The position numbers and the translations under genes were made by a program. A DNA stretch of 64,000 nt, taken from positions 142,116,172 to 142,180,171 of the forward strand of contig CM077115.1 of NCBI GenBank assembly GCA_039619475.1, in the 5' to 3' direction. A model generated the notes under the pieces. That model searched no databases. It was not told where the DNA came from and saw only the letters and a list, made by a program, of their open reading frames with translations. This document shows, one piece after another, positions 55,561-64,000 of the stretch; the first letter of the stretch is position 1, and every line of letters begins with the position of its first letter. Source of the stretch: Icerya purchasi. Lineage: Eukaryota > Arthropoda > Insecta > Hemiptera > Monophlebidae.

Positions 55561-55752
55561 TTAATTTTTATTTACATGATTTGGGTGACATAGATCATAA
55601 AAACAAATAAAACAGCAATTCCTGCGACATTTACTACAACATATAAATGAATTATTACCACAAGTGTAAAGTTCTTTTAATTTTTCATTTGAAAAACAAA
55701 TTTCATTTACATTTAAAAATATTTCATGTTTATCTGAAAATTTAGAGGGAAG
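55561..55752 (-). pseudogene. Cys-rich C-terminal exon fragment in the foldback loop
   Basis: A 63-codon open stretch without an obvious Met, ending at a TAA (55561-55563). It contains LYTCGNNSFICCSKCRRNCC followed by FICFYDLCHPNHVNKN. The spacing C-x6-CC-x2-C-x3-CC-x2-C-x4-CH-x2-H looks like a zinc-binding cross-brace, as at the C-terminus of several DNA transposases. I infer it is the tail of the parent transposase kept after internal deletion. It is too short for a family assignment. Confidence 0.5.
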
Positions 55753-55887
55753 TCATGCACAAAAACAGTAGTTAAATAATTTAAATGTTTAAAAATTGTT
55801 ATTATATTTATATAGTATAGTTATGTATAAAGAATTGAAATAATTAGTTAAAAATTAGTAATTTAAAATATAAGAGTCAAAAATTTT

Positions 55888-55976
55888 ACGGGACACCGCG
55901 CGGGGATTCGAACCCGGTAGGTACCTTATTTGCAACTATGTACAAATAGACGTCCCTTTTACCGCTACACCACAAA
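55888..55976 (-). ncRNA. tRNA-like segment in right arm (intact B box)
   Basis: On the minus strand: GTGGTGTAGCGGTAAAAGGG (A-box-like), the CTATTTG...CAAATAAG stem, then CCGGGTTCGAATCCCCG, a consensus B box in a good T-arm hairpin. There is no matching acceptor stem. It could act as an internal Pol III promoter; that is inference. Confidence 0.6.
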
Positions 55977-56477
55977 ACATATACTTTTGTTTTTTGTGTT
56001 TTTATAGTATATAAATGTAATAAATGACATGTTTACATTTTTATTAAATTAAAAATTGAATTTTTAAAATTATTTTATTGTTCAGTCTTCCGAACCATTT
56101 GCATAAAATAAATATAAACATAATCTGGAATTTATTGCATACTTTTGTCTAAACGTCTATGTATGTACATATATCATCCGTTAAATTCGACTTCTAAAAA
56201 TTTTAATTTCTCGCAACAAATCAAAACGTTGCACTCTAATAGTATTTGACACAGTTTATATACTACTCGTGGTCTTCTATCGATCTGCAAAGTTTCATCA
56301 AAATCGGTGACCCGCAGATCGTGACCTCTCCTTGTAAGAGTTAACAGGCTACTCGGACTGTTTGAGTAAATTACCGAAACTTGGCCGTAAAAACGGAAGC
56401 CTCCGGAGGCAGCTTAAACCTGTTTCGATTTCCATGGGTCATGTGAATAATTGATGGCTATGGTTGTTCGAATATGT

Positions 56478-56491
56478 ATTACAACCAAGTA
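56478..56491. repeat. Target site duplication of family B copy, left
   Basis: ATTACAACCAAGTA, identical to 56721-56734. Confidence 0.92.
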
Positions 56492-56720
56492 TTTTTTTTT
56501 TCTTGTTTGGGTTTTTCCCTGGGCTTGTTAGCAACGGACGATTACCCATCAACACGTTTACAAAGCAGCAATTAGGAGTAACAAGGAATGGAATCTGACA
56601 AAGAATGCTATACCAAGGATGGAGAAACGATAACAATCAACGTCGAAAAATGCCAAACGTAGGCATCCTGAAAAGAAAAGGAATGATATTGCCGAAGGTA
56701 AGAGCAAAAGGAATTAGCTG
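56492..56720 (-). mobile_element. I-group family B, short 5'-truncated copy with exact target duplication
   Basis: A 229-bp minus-strand insertion. Its poly-A is the T run at 56492-56501, preceded on the minus strand by the family 3' end (GATGGGTAATCGTCCGTTGC, TAACAAGCCCAGGG). The 14-bp duplication on both sides makes the boundaries certain and shows that family B generates duplications of this length by target-primed insertion. Confidence 0.92.
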
Positions 56721-56734
56721 ATTACAACCAAGTA
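56721..56734. repeat. Target site duplication of family B copy, right
   Basis: Second copy of ATTACAACCAAGTA. Confidence 0.92.
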
Positions 56735-56854
56735 CATTCTTCCAATGTTACTTGCATTTGGCCAATTGCTTGGTAGATCGTAATAAACGGTAATAATTAT
56801 AATAAGATAAGGAGGAGATAAAAATTTTAGGATGGTGTGACCTAATTTTGGTTA

Positions 56855-56905
56855 TGTAATCGGTTAGTGGCCCCAGATGGTTCTGTAGCAGGCCAAAAAA
56901 AAAAA
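56855..56905 (+). mobile_element. Retrotransposon 3' end with poly-A
   Basis: GGCCCCAGATGGTTCTGTAGC, then AGGCC and an A run at 56895-56908, resembles a worn family B 3' end. No coding similarity upstream is recognised. Confidence 0.4.
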
Positions 56906-56932
56906 AAATAAATAATTGACAGGGCATAATAA

Positions 56933-57695
56933 ATTCTCATACTGGTCTACAGGGTAGTGTCTTAGGACCTTCTCTGTATTTACTGTATACAGCTGACATT
57001 CCAACAACAGCCAAGACGATGACTGCTACCTTTGAAGATGACATAGCAATCCTGTTAATTAGTGACTCACCAGAATTGTCTACCACTAACTTGCAATATG
57101 CGGTAGAAAAAATTAGCAAATGGACATGTGATTGGAAGATCAAGATTAATCAAGAAAAATTGATGCACGTGATGTTAAATCTAAGACCTGTCCTATATAC
57201 CTTGATCGCCTTCCTACTTCGAGATCGGACTCTGCTAAATACCCCGAGGTATGTATTTAGATTCGAGGTTGAGTTGGAAGACACATGTCAAGATGAAAAA
57301 AGCATCCATAAATTAAGACAGATTTATTGGTTGATTGGGAGTTACTCTAAACTCAATCTGTCTAATAAACGTATGATTTATATTGTAAAATCATCAGACC
57401 GATATGGATGTATGGTATTCAACTCTAAGGCGGTGCAAAGAAATCCAATATCGGCTAATTACCCAGCGCGTTCAAAACAAGTGTCTCCGAAGCATCACTT
57501 GAGCTTTCTGGTATCAACGCAACGAAGATATACATTCGGATTTAAACATTCCTTAGATCGATGAAGTCTATATTGCAGAAGTGCACGAATACTTCGCAGT
57601 CACCTGAATATCGAGAGGCTTTACAACTGCTACTTTCCGATGATGACTTAAGGTGCCTTAAGCGCACAAAGCCTTAGGAGCTAGTCACCTAATTT
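56933..57695 (+). mobile_element. Jockey-type element, RT to C-terminus
   Basis: Begins inside RT motif B (LQGSVLGPSLYLLYTADIP), continues with MTATFEDDIAILLI (motif C; FADD changed to FEDD), LQYAVEKISKWTCDWKIKIN and IHKLRQIYWLIGSYSKLNLS, then IVKSSDRYGCMVF. One 181-codon frame (57019-57564) covers most of it. Near the end another frame gives SHLNIERLQLLFPDDDLRCL and KRTKP, the Jockey terminus (RRLKRxKPxDL). No RNase H is present, as expected for Jockey. 5' truncation within motif B removes motifs 0 to A. Confidence 0.85.
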
Positions 57696-60030
57696 ATTCT
57701 GTAATATATCCGTATGTATGTAACTTATTGGTATGTGCATATATATACTTGGTGTGCGTGCGTGTGAGTATTTATATGCGCATACGATTATTTATATATT
57801 TATGTAATATTAGGAGTTATGTAATTGTACATAGTTTCTACTTTGTTCATGTTACAAATTAGATTAAGTTTTGTAACATTATTTCAAAAGTAGTGCTAAT
57901 TTATTTACTGTAATAAGATTGTACTAAAATATACGTGTAAAAGAAATAAAATAAAAAGGTAAGCGAACGATGGAAGAAGAGGTAGTATGGAGAGAAACTG
58001 AAGAAAAAAACTGAAAGAACTCGAGAGACCAAAAAGGAAAAGAAATTAAAAAAGAATATAAGACAAATTTACGAGCAAAAAGGAAAAAGTAAAAAGTGTC
58101 TGAATAAGAAAACTCAAGTGAAATATAAATTGCCACCGCTCAGGTAAATTATTACGCAACAATCCTGGTGTGCTACCAGCTAACTTAATTAAAGGCGACA
58201 AGCAACGCTAACATGCTTTGGGAAGGAAGGTGCAGAAACTGGAAATTAAAAAGAAAATAAAAAAGCTTTATTTTATAAAGCTAAATACGCCATAAAAATA
58301 TCTCCTATCACTCAGAGCAATCATCGCGTCTGCTTGTTATTCAGTTAAAGGAGACAAGCAACACACGCATTATTAAAAATAATAATAACAGCGGTAATGT
58401 GGCACTTGTAGAGGTACTAAGGAGACAAATAGTAGTGTTGGTATAACAGAGATGGGACAAAATGATGCGTAAGCGAAAGAAAACAATTTGGCAAGGCGAA
58501 TAGAAGGAATAGTAAATAAAATAAAAACTTAGAGTAGAAGAAACTACGATTTCCACCAGGATTTGAAACATTCTGCGGAGCAGTGATTACCAGCGCATAG
58601 GAAATAAGTGCTTTTGCTGCGGCACGAAGTGTTAAAAAGGGAAAAACGAAGACAATGGTTACTTTAATTCAGTAGGTATCGTTAACTAAAAGATGCGAGA
58701 ATACGGCTCATCAATTTGATCGCAATAAGGGGAATGTAAGAATTTCAGTTGTACATTTGTGCAGTCGACGAATATTAGAATATCGGATGTAGAAAGTTTT
58801 TTAGCTATAAGATCGATAGGAATATTTCGGACTAAATCAAATCGGAACGATAGAGACTGAAGAATAAATAATCAAATATTAAATTCTTGACAGACGTAAT
58901 TAGGGAGCAAAAATGTATTGGCAGCCGCCGTTCATATAAAATTTAATTAAAGCTTTTAGCGGAGCGAGTGATTAGAATGGTACCGCGGAATTTATTATGA
59001 AATTTTCTGGCTAAAGCCGTGGGATGAAGATATATTTTTTCCCCCAAAATATTCTACTAAGACGAATATTGTGCTTGGAAAAAGTGGTGGTAGTAAGGGA
59101 AGTTTTATTAAGTAGATTTGAGACATTAGTTTTAGAAGTATTACCAGAGTTGACAGAAATGTTCATGTCGACTGGCTCATTAATATTCTCTATCGAGGCA
59201 TTATTGTCTTTCAAGGTAGATGAATTAGGCAAAGACGGAAAAGATAATTGTTGAACAGTTTTCTTTGTTTTGTTAATTGTTTTAACCTGTGCGAAGGAGT
59301 TCATGACGCTTTTTTTTGGTAACAGTTCGGGAGGGGGATACGAATCGGGCATTAATTTAAATTAACAGTTGAATTCAAAAATTAGATAACAATGGACTGT
59401 AAATGAAACCGCAAACGAAATAAAATAAACAATAAAGAAGCAACGAAAATAAAAAAAAACACTTATCTTATTTATCCATCTAGATACATCGTATTTCACG
59501 TACAGAATCAAAAGCATGTTGAAGCGAAATTTTTTTAAAAAAAATGCTTTTAGCTATCGCTTTTTATCTCCGAATTAATATGGAATACTCTATTCCGGTG
59601 TTTCGTTACTGCGTAAGTATAGTAACAATCGAAGGACATCGCGTTCGGCTTCTACATCGGCTCTTCTCTGAATCGATATTAATGAAGAAACACGAACGAA
59701 ATATCTAATTATACCGATTACAATGTCAGCGAGAAGCTTAGGTGAGACTGAACGTTTCGTTCGTAGATAAAGTATTTCTCATTTTGCGTCGGCACATTTT
59801 CAATCAACTATTGGGTTACAGAATTCGAGGAATTTAATTCTTTCCCTCCGCTTAGGCGACGGACGAAGACAAATTTTTCCTACTTTCTCTGAACGTGTTT
59901 CTTTGTTGAACTTTTCTAGCGAATAATATAAAAGCCGGAGAAATATTAATCGTCAGAGCGAAGCCTTTTAAACGGAACAAAGGAAAAGATTGACGATACG
60001 AGTTTCTTTGTCCAGAGCCTTTATCATTTT
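57696..60030. other. Unassigned interval, partly like worn retrotransposon
   Basis: The minus strand from about 57930 to 59350 is pyrimidine-rich, as in family B. A 113-codon minus frame (59011-59352) begins MPDSYPPPELLPKKSVMNSF and is rich in Asn/Ser/Thr, reminiscent of the low-complexity end of an ORF1 protein. No Cys-His box or endonuclease motif confirms this. 59350-60030 shows nothing. Confidence 0.35.
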
Positions 60031-60034
60031 ATTA

Positions 60035-60430
60035 TTCTTGCACGATCATCATCGTCATTATCATTTGGTCAATTACCCCAAAGGGGTACCGTGATCACGG
60101 CGACGTCGTTTTAATTATTTTTCGCCACCCGTTCCCGGTTCTCTGCTCGATGACAGCATATTTCAAATTTTGACCCCGGACGTTAAGACGCCGAGAGCCA
60201 GTCGGATCGTGGGGCAAACAATTGTATCTTCCGTCGCTTATGATGATTTTTGAGGGAGAATACTTCAGTGGTTTCCCATTACCTGCTGAAGGCTTTTATA
60301 GTTTTTCTTCTTAACAATACGTTCCTAACATGGAGATCAGACGCCGACCAGATAGCCGCCCTCTGGCTCCTCCGCTTACACCTGTTTGGCTTTGGTGGCC
60401 TTCTGGTAACTGCGTTACCACCAACATAGC
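60035..60430 (-). mobile_element. SINE- or LINE-tail-like repeat with GAT-rich end
   Basis: On the minus strand it contains CAGCAGGTAATGGGAAACCAC (60266-60286), very like the core of the SINE at 63.6 kb, and ends in GATAATGACGATGATGATCG near 60040, a trinucleotide-type tail. No tRNA head is visible. I take it as a SINE or the untranslated end of an RTE-type LINE. Confidence 0.45.
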
Positions 60431-60532
60431 TCTAAGCGTCGTAGAAGCAATGCGATCAGTCACGATTAGATTTAGATTTACCTTTAAAGCTACTATCTAA
60501 GAATAATGCCAGTGACTTTATTTATTTTTAGT

Positions 60533-61110
60533 TTTTTTTTTTTTTTTTTTTTTTGGAAACTTAACGCCTTAATAGACCATTATGTTCTATATCTTTATTA
60601 GTTATAGTCTACGTGTATAACTATAGCTAATTATAATTTATAAGATTACCGGATCTGAGCAACTGTAATAGATTGTGTGTATTCTAACTGTTAAGCTTCT
60701 TTTCTAATGATATTGAGAAGCCGCTACGATATGTGGCATAACTTTGACATTCTTGCAGAATGTGTGGTATCGATAGTAAGCTATCACACCGATTACACCA
60801 AGGAGCTGGACTGTTACTCAGCAGATGGCTATGCGTAAGGTTTGTATGGTCAATCCTTAATCTGTTGATGACCATCTCCTCCCTTCGTGAAACAGCAATC
60901 TCGCACACTGATTGTCGATCCAGTTTTTTAGTACTGTTCGTTTTATTTAAAAGTTGCGTATAACTCCTCCGTTTAATTACTTGGGTCCGTTTTTTCAAAT
61001 CGCTCAAAATGGATTTTAAGGTAAAATATATGGCGTCATGCACAATTTGTGTAAACTACGTATCAATTCCCTTCTGCACTATACTACTATTAAAAACGAA
61101 TCTGGAAATA
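60533..61110 (-). mobile_element. I-group 3' fragment with poly-A (post-RNase H region)
   Basis: A 119-codon minus-strand frame (60684-61043) reads VCEIAVSRREEMVINRLRID, HTNLTHSHLL and CNRCDSLLSIPHILQECQ: the RLRIGHTxLTHSxLL and C-x2-C...H...C segment downstream of RNase H. The T run at 60535-60556 is its poly-A tail. It is closer to the element family at 0.3-5 kb than to family B, judging by the LTHS and Cys spacing. No target duplication found. Confidence 0.75.
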
Positions 61111-61152
61111 CCGACGGACTTTACTCTACATATATGGTCGTGTACGTGTTAG

Positions 61153-61388
61153 CCAGCTACCGTGGCGCAGTTGATTAAGCAGTCGTGTTTCACTTGAGTA
61201 GGACCTGGTTCGAATCTCGCATTGACACTTCCCAAAATTTCACTTGCGCTATGTTAATGTCGTTAATTGACGTGCCAAAAAATAAAATAAAAATAAAAAT
61301 AAAATAAAAATAAAATAAAATAAAAATAAAATAAAATAAAAATAAAATAAAATAAAAATAAAAACAGTATACATAAAGTTCCAGCTAC
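61153..61388 (+). mobile_element. tRNA-derived SINE with (AAAAT)n tail
   Basis: GTGGCGCAGTTGATTAAGCA (A box) at about 61162 and CTGGTTCGAATCTCGC (B box) at about 61208 give a clear Pol III head. A short body and a long (AAAAT)n tail (61279-61363) follow. CCAGCTAC at 61153-61160 recurs at 61381-61388 and may be a target duplication, though at 8 bp it could be chance. Head and body differ from family S1. Confidence 0.7.
61279..61363. repeat. (AAAAT/AAAAAT)n microsatellite
   Basis: Tail of the SINE expanded to about 85 bases. Confidence 0.92.
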
Positions 61389-63582
61389 ATGCTTCTACGT
61401 TAAAACTTTGCAATTTAGTATATTTACACCTTTTACCATTACAACGAAAATACGTTTTGCATGTATAGATTCGCGAAATTTTAAATTTCCTAATGGGCAT
61501 ACGAACTTTGTAATTTACGAATGAAGAAATTGTTTCACCTGCTCACCCTGTTGCTCATGTTTGTTGATTTTACTGTTTTTCTGTCCTTTTATATATGAAT
61601 ATACGTGTAGAAGAACTCCTTCTAAAGAGGGTGTTCGTTTAATCGGACGTCCCTTCTAAGTGCCATCTTTTAGAAGTTGCGGAAAAAATGGTCTAAATAA
61701 TAACGTTTTAGTCGTGCGGATTGTGATCTCCAGATGATGAAGGATAAGTTTTTGACAATGGACATAGAGTTTGCAATCTTATTCAAGATTTCTTATTGTT
61801 AATTTTTAGTACAACGCAAATTGACGCTTCAAAAGTTGCACGTGGACACAAAAATAATCATAGGTGAAAAAAGTGTTTTCTCTAAAAGTTAGCGGATTTG
61901 CTGATGAGTCGTTCTAATCAGAATTTGAAGTTCTCGGCAGATCTGCGAATTAATAGAATTAATCGCATACGTTACGATACTCTGAAGCAAGTCGTTTCGG
62001 TTAATACTTCGTGAATTATTTACAACACATTCGGTTATTGCGATTTTATATTTATATTCATTGGAATACGATAGATTTTACTGTAACTTACATCACCATA
62101 CTTGCAAGTATGCTTCCCTAACTCGCCCCGTAAGCATAGTGGTGGTGAACAAAGAAATTTCGGGAATATTCAATGTGACGTGAACGCGCGCGCTGGGGAA
62201 ATGTTACGAACGATTCCCCGGATATATTTAACTTTTCAAAATGTCTTACGTTGCTACCGCACCTATATCAAAAAACGGGAGGGAAAAAAGCAACAACAAA
62301 AAAAAACGTAATATTTCATTTTTTTAAATTGCAACTTCCAAACATGTCACGTGGTCAAAAATAAAATCTCTTAATAGTGTCTAAATGGCATTCTTGCTCT
62401 TACATTATTAACAGTAAACTGCAAATCAGTCTTAGATATCTGTGTCATGTAACTTGTTTTTGCACAATATTCAACTGTTCACAGTCTTCTCGTCGATCTT
62501 ACGCAGTTAATAATGAGAAATAACGTTCCCCATGAGATTCTGATGCACCCCATATGACTCTGTCATTTTAGTCTCGTAGTTAAATTATCCATCTAATAAT
62601 TTTCATGCGTGCAATACTTTATTAAGACTTGGTACACATGTACTATTAAAATATTTTCCACTCCCGGTTAAAATTTTCCTTCTAAATCTATATATATTAT
62701 ATATAATCAAACATCGCAATTCCAGAAATCTGTAAATCAACTACAATCATAAAATGAAACAAAAATTACAAAAATTACAAAAATTCTTCCCTTTTAAATA
62801 ACTATGGAATTCCTTTCTCGAGAGTAATTTTAAAAACACTAGGGAGAAGGCGTGTTTAATAGTCGTCTCTTATTTTTCCCAAAGTAAAGCCTGGTTTTCC
62901 TTCTTCATAGAACTATAATCAAAATCATTTGCTTAGTCTGTAAATGCAAATAAACTGTCGTAGATATGATGCGGTCATTTTTAATAATGATCTTCGCTTC
63001 TTTTTTTTTTTCATGCTTAGCCATGTGTTTTTAACGCGGTTTTCTTTTAATATCGACCAATGGGTTATTCCGGGGAATAATATCAAGTTTAGTTCTGGAA
63101 TTTAGACGATTTTTTCCGATTAAATTCGTCGTCGATTGTCTCTGCGATGTTGAACAGCATTATCTCTTGTTAACGTTAGAGTTTAATACGAGTTGTTTTG
63201 ACGTGGTTTCTACCACAAAAATATGCGTTAACAGAACGGACGAGTTAATGAATTTCGAAAAATCTTATTGTCACCGGAGCCGTATAAACAAACGTGCGAA
63301 GCCTCAAATAAGCAAGCCGGTCTATTGCCTTGGAAAGTTTCTAGAAGAAAGCGCCTGTTTGTCTGCCAGTCCCTTATTCTGCTAATTTTTCACCTGCTCC
63401 CTTCCGAAAAAACCTACTATTGTGCAGATTTTAGGCTGTTCTCCTCGAGAAAAAATAAATAACTCTTATACAGAAACGAGGTTAAAAATGATAAGGCGGC
63501 TTTTCAGATAGCTATTATTATTATTATTAAACGGTACGTGAAAAATGTGTCGACAATGAAATACTTTTATTTACAGTTTGCA
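61389..63582. other. No recognised gene
   Basis: AT-rich with short frames (62102-62311, 63167-63385) lacking motifs. An (ATT)n of about 15 bases lies near 63514-63528. Confidence 0.45.
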
Positions 63583-63593
63583 TAATGTGATTA
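63583..63593. repeat. Target site duplication of terminal SINE, left
   Basis: TAATGTGATTA, identical to the last 11 bases of the window. Confidence 0.92.
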
Positions 63594-63989
63594 GTCGTCG
63601 CGATAGTCTAGTTGCTAGAGCGCTTGACTTCCGATATGGCGGTCACGGGTTCGATCCCGAGCGACGACGAATTATTACAAGAATTAAATAAAATAAATAA
63701 TCGCTAATAATCAAGTGTGGGGAAGGCAATGGCAAACCACCACGTACAACATCATATGCGCGCTAGGTCAGTACACAGCAGAAGACCCACACCGGACGGG
63801 ACTGCACTTGTATATGTCGATATAAATCAAACGATTACTATCAGTCCCGAATGTAGTCTTGCGTGTGTACACCTGCGTTGCATATTACAATTGCCTGGTA
63901 CACAACCTATAATATCGGTACAGCTATAAATGTACGAATAGGTTGCGCCAACGCGCTATGTAGCGTTACGGCACCTGAAGAAGAAGAAG
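63594..63989 (+). mobile_element. tRNA-derived SINE with exact target duplication and GAA tail
   Basis: A 396-bp full-length SINE. The head folds like a tRNA at its ends: GTCGTCG (63594-63600) pairs with CGACGAC (63662-63668). It has an A box (ATAGTCTAGTTGCTAGAGCG) and a B box (GGGTTCGATCCC), but the T stem is mispaired, so it is a tRNA relic. The body carries GGGGAAGGCAATGGCAAACC at about 63719-63738 and the 3' end is (GAA)n. The duplication on both sides proves retrotransposition. Confidence 0.93.
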
Positions 63990-64000
63990 TAATGTGATTA
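63990..64000. repeat. Target site duplication of terminal SINE, right
   Basis: TAATGTGATTA, ending exactly at the window edge. Confidence 0.92.

Larger units (their letters stand above)
54863..56335. mobile_element. Foldback element: long inverted arms with tRNA-like segments, Cys-rich ORF in the loop
   Basis: Arms 54863-55421 and 55799-56335 are inverted copies, over 90% alike by eye apart from a ~45-bp insertion in the left arm and a ~9-bp deletion at its B box. They start ACAAGGAGAGGTCACGATCT. Each arm contains a tRNA-like segment near its inner third; the 377-bp loop contains a short Cys-rich frame. TTAA sits at the left end (54860-54863) and TAAG in its place on the right. It is therefore probably a non-autonomous DNA transposon of a TTAA-targeting group, but the ends do not begin with the usual piggyBac CCY and the superfamily remains open. 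A Mutator-like foldback is another possibility. Confidence 0.85.

Noticed and set aside
63594..63669. Functional tRNA gene
   Set aside because: The acceptor ends pair, but three of five T-stem pairs fail and it heads a 396-bp SINE with target duplications.

Overview
The window looks like a stretch of a large, repeat-rich animal genome, most likely an arthropod and probably an insect. It is AT-rich, with many poly-A/T and (AT)n tracts, no compact genes, and dense layers of decayed transposons: I-group and Jockey non-LTR retrotransposons, RTE-like and CR1-like LINEs, tRNA-derived SINEs, piggyBac and mariner. I could not narrow the species from sequence alone. I recognise no intact host gene. 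Two CpG-rich islands (about 37.6-38.3 kb and 47.8-48.7 kb) are the only places that look like possible host promoter or exon DNA; the second carries a 155-codon open frame of unknown nature.

Layout. 0.3-5.0 kb: two head-to-tail copies of one RNase H-bearing I-group element sharing the same 3' end. 5.9-6.2 kb: a tRNA-headed SINE-like repeat. 9.4-10.9 kb: two 3' fragments of a second I-group family ('family B'), whose relatives recur through the window. 11.0-13.4 kb: an old, heavily mutated Jockey-type element. 14.3-16.5 kb: a 14-bp minisatellite, a 279-bp near-perfect palindrome with a hammerhead-like core, a long (TA)n tract and another Jockey RT fragment. 18.4-22.3 kb: family B copies on the minus strand, including the best-preserved RT in the window (406 codons without a stop). 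22.8-28.4 kb: RTE and Jockey RT fragments and a broken multi-copy invertebrate protein. 28.6-31.6 kb: two SINEs flanking an RTE insertion with a 17-bp target duplication, then a deleted mariner. 32.8-36.2 kb: more RTE debris and a LINE-type zinc-finger tail. 38.9-41.1 kb: a second palindrome, then CR1-like and Jockey fragments. 43-46.8 kb: family B fragments, one split by an internally deleted piggyBac. 50.8-57.7 kb: a SINE and an RTE with exact target duplications, further I-group pieces, a 1.47-kb foldback element and a Jockey fragment. 60-64 kb: three SINE-like repeats and one I-group 3' end; the last SINE ends exactly at the window edge with its target duplication.

How the parts relate. 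Autonomous machinery (EN, RT, RNase H, DDE transposase) is present only as debris, apart from the one open RT frame. SINEs lie close to RTE copies that end in the same GAA-type tail, so an RTE could have mobilised some of them. Nesting gives a relative chronology: the piggyBac is younger than the family B copy it splits, the mariner is younger than the repeat it sits in, and the RTE at 29.0 kb lies between two SINEs of one family.

Most notable are the foldback element at 54.9-56.3 kb (559/537-bp inverted arms, each with a Pol III-like tRNA-type segment, around a loop encoding a Cys-rich peptide) and the two palindromes at 14.7 and 38.9 kb, whose centres share a hammerhead-like CGAAA signature. 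All calls come from reading the sequence; no database search was possible.
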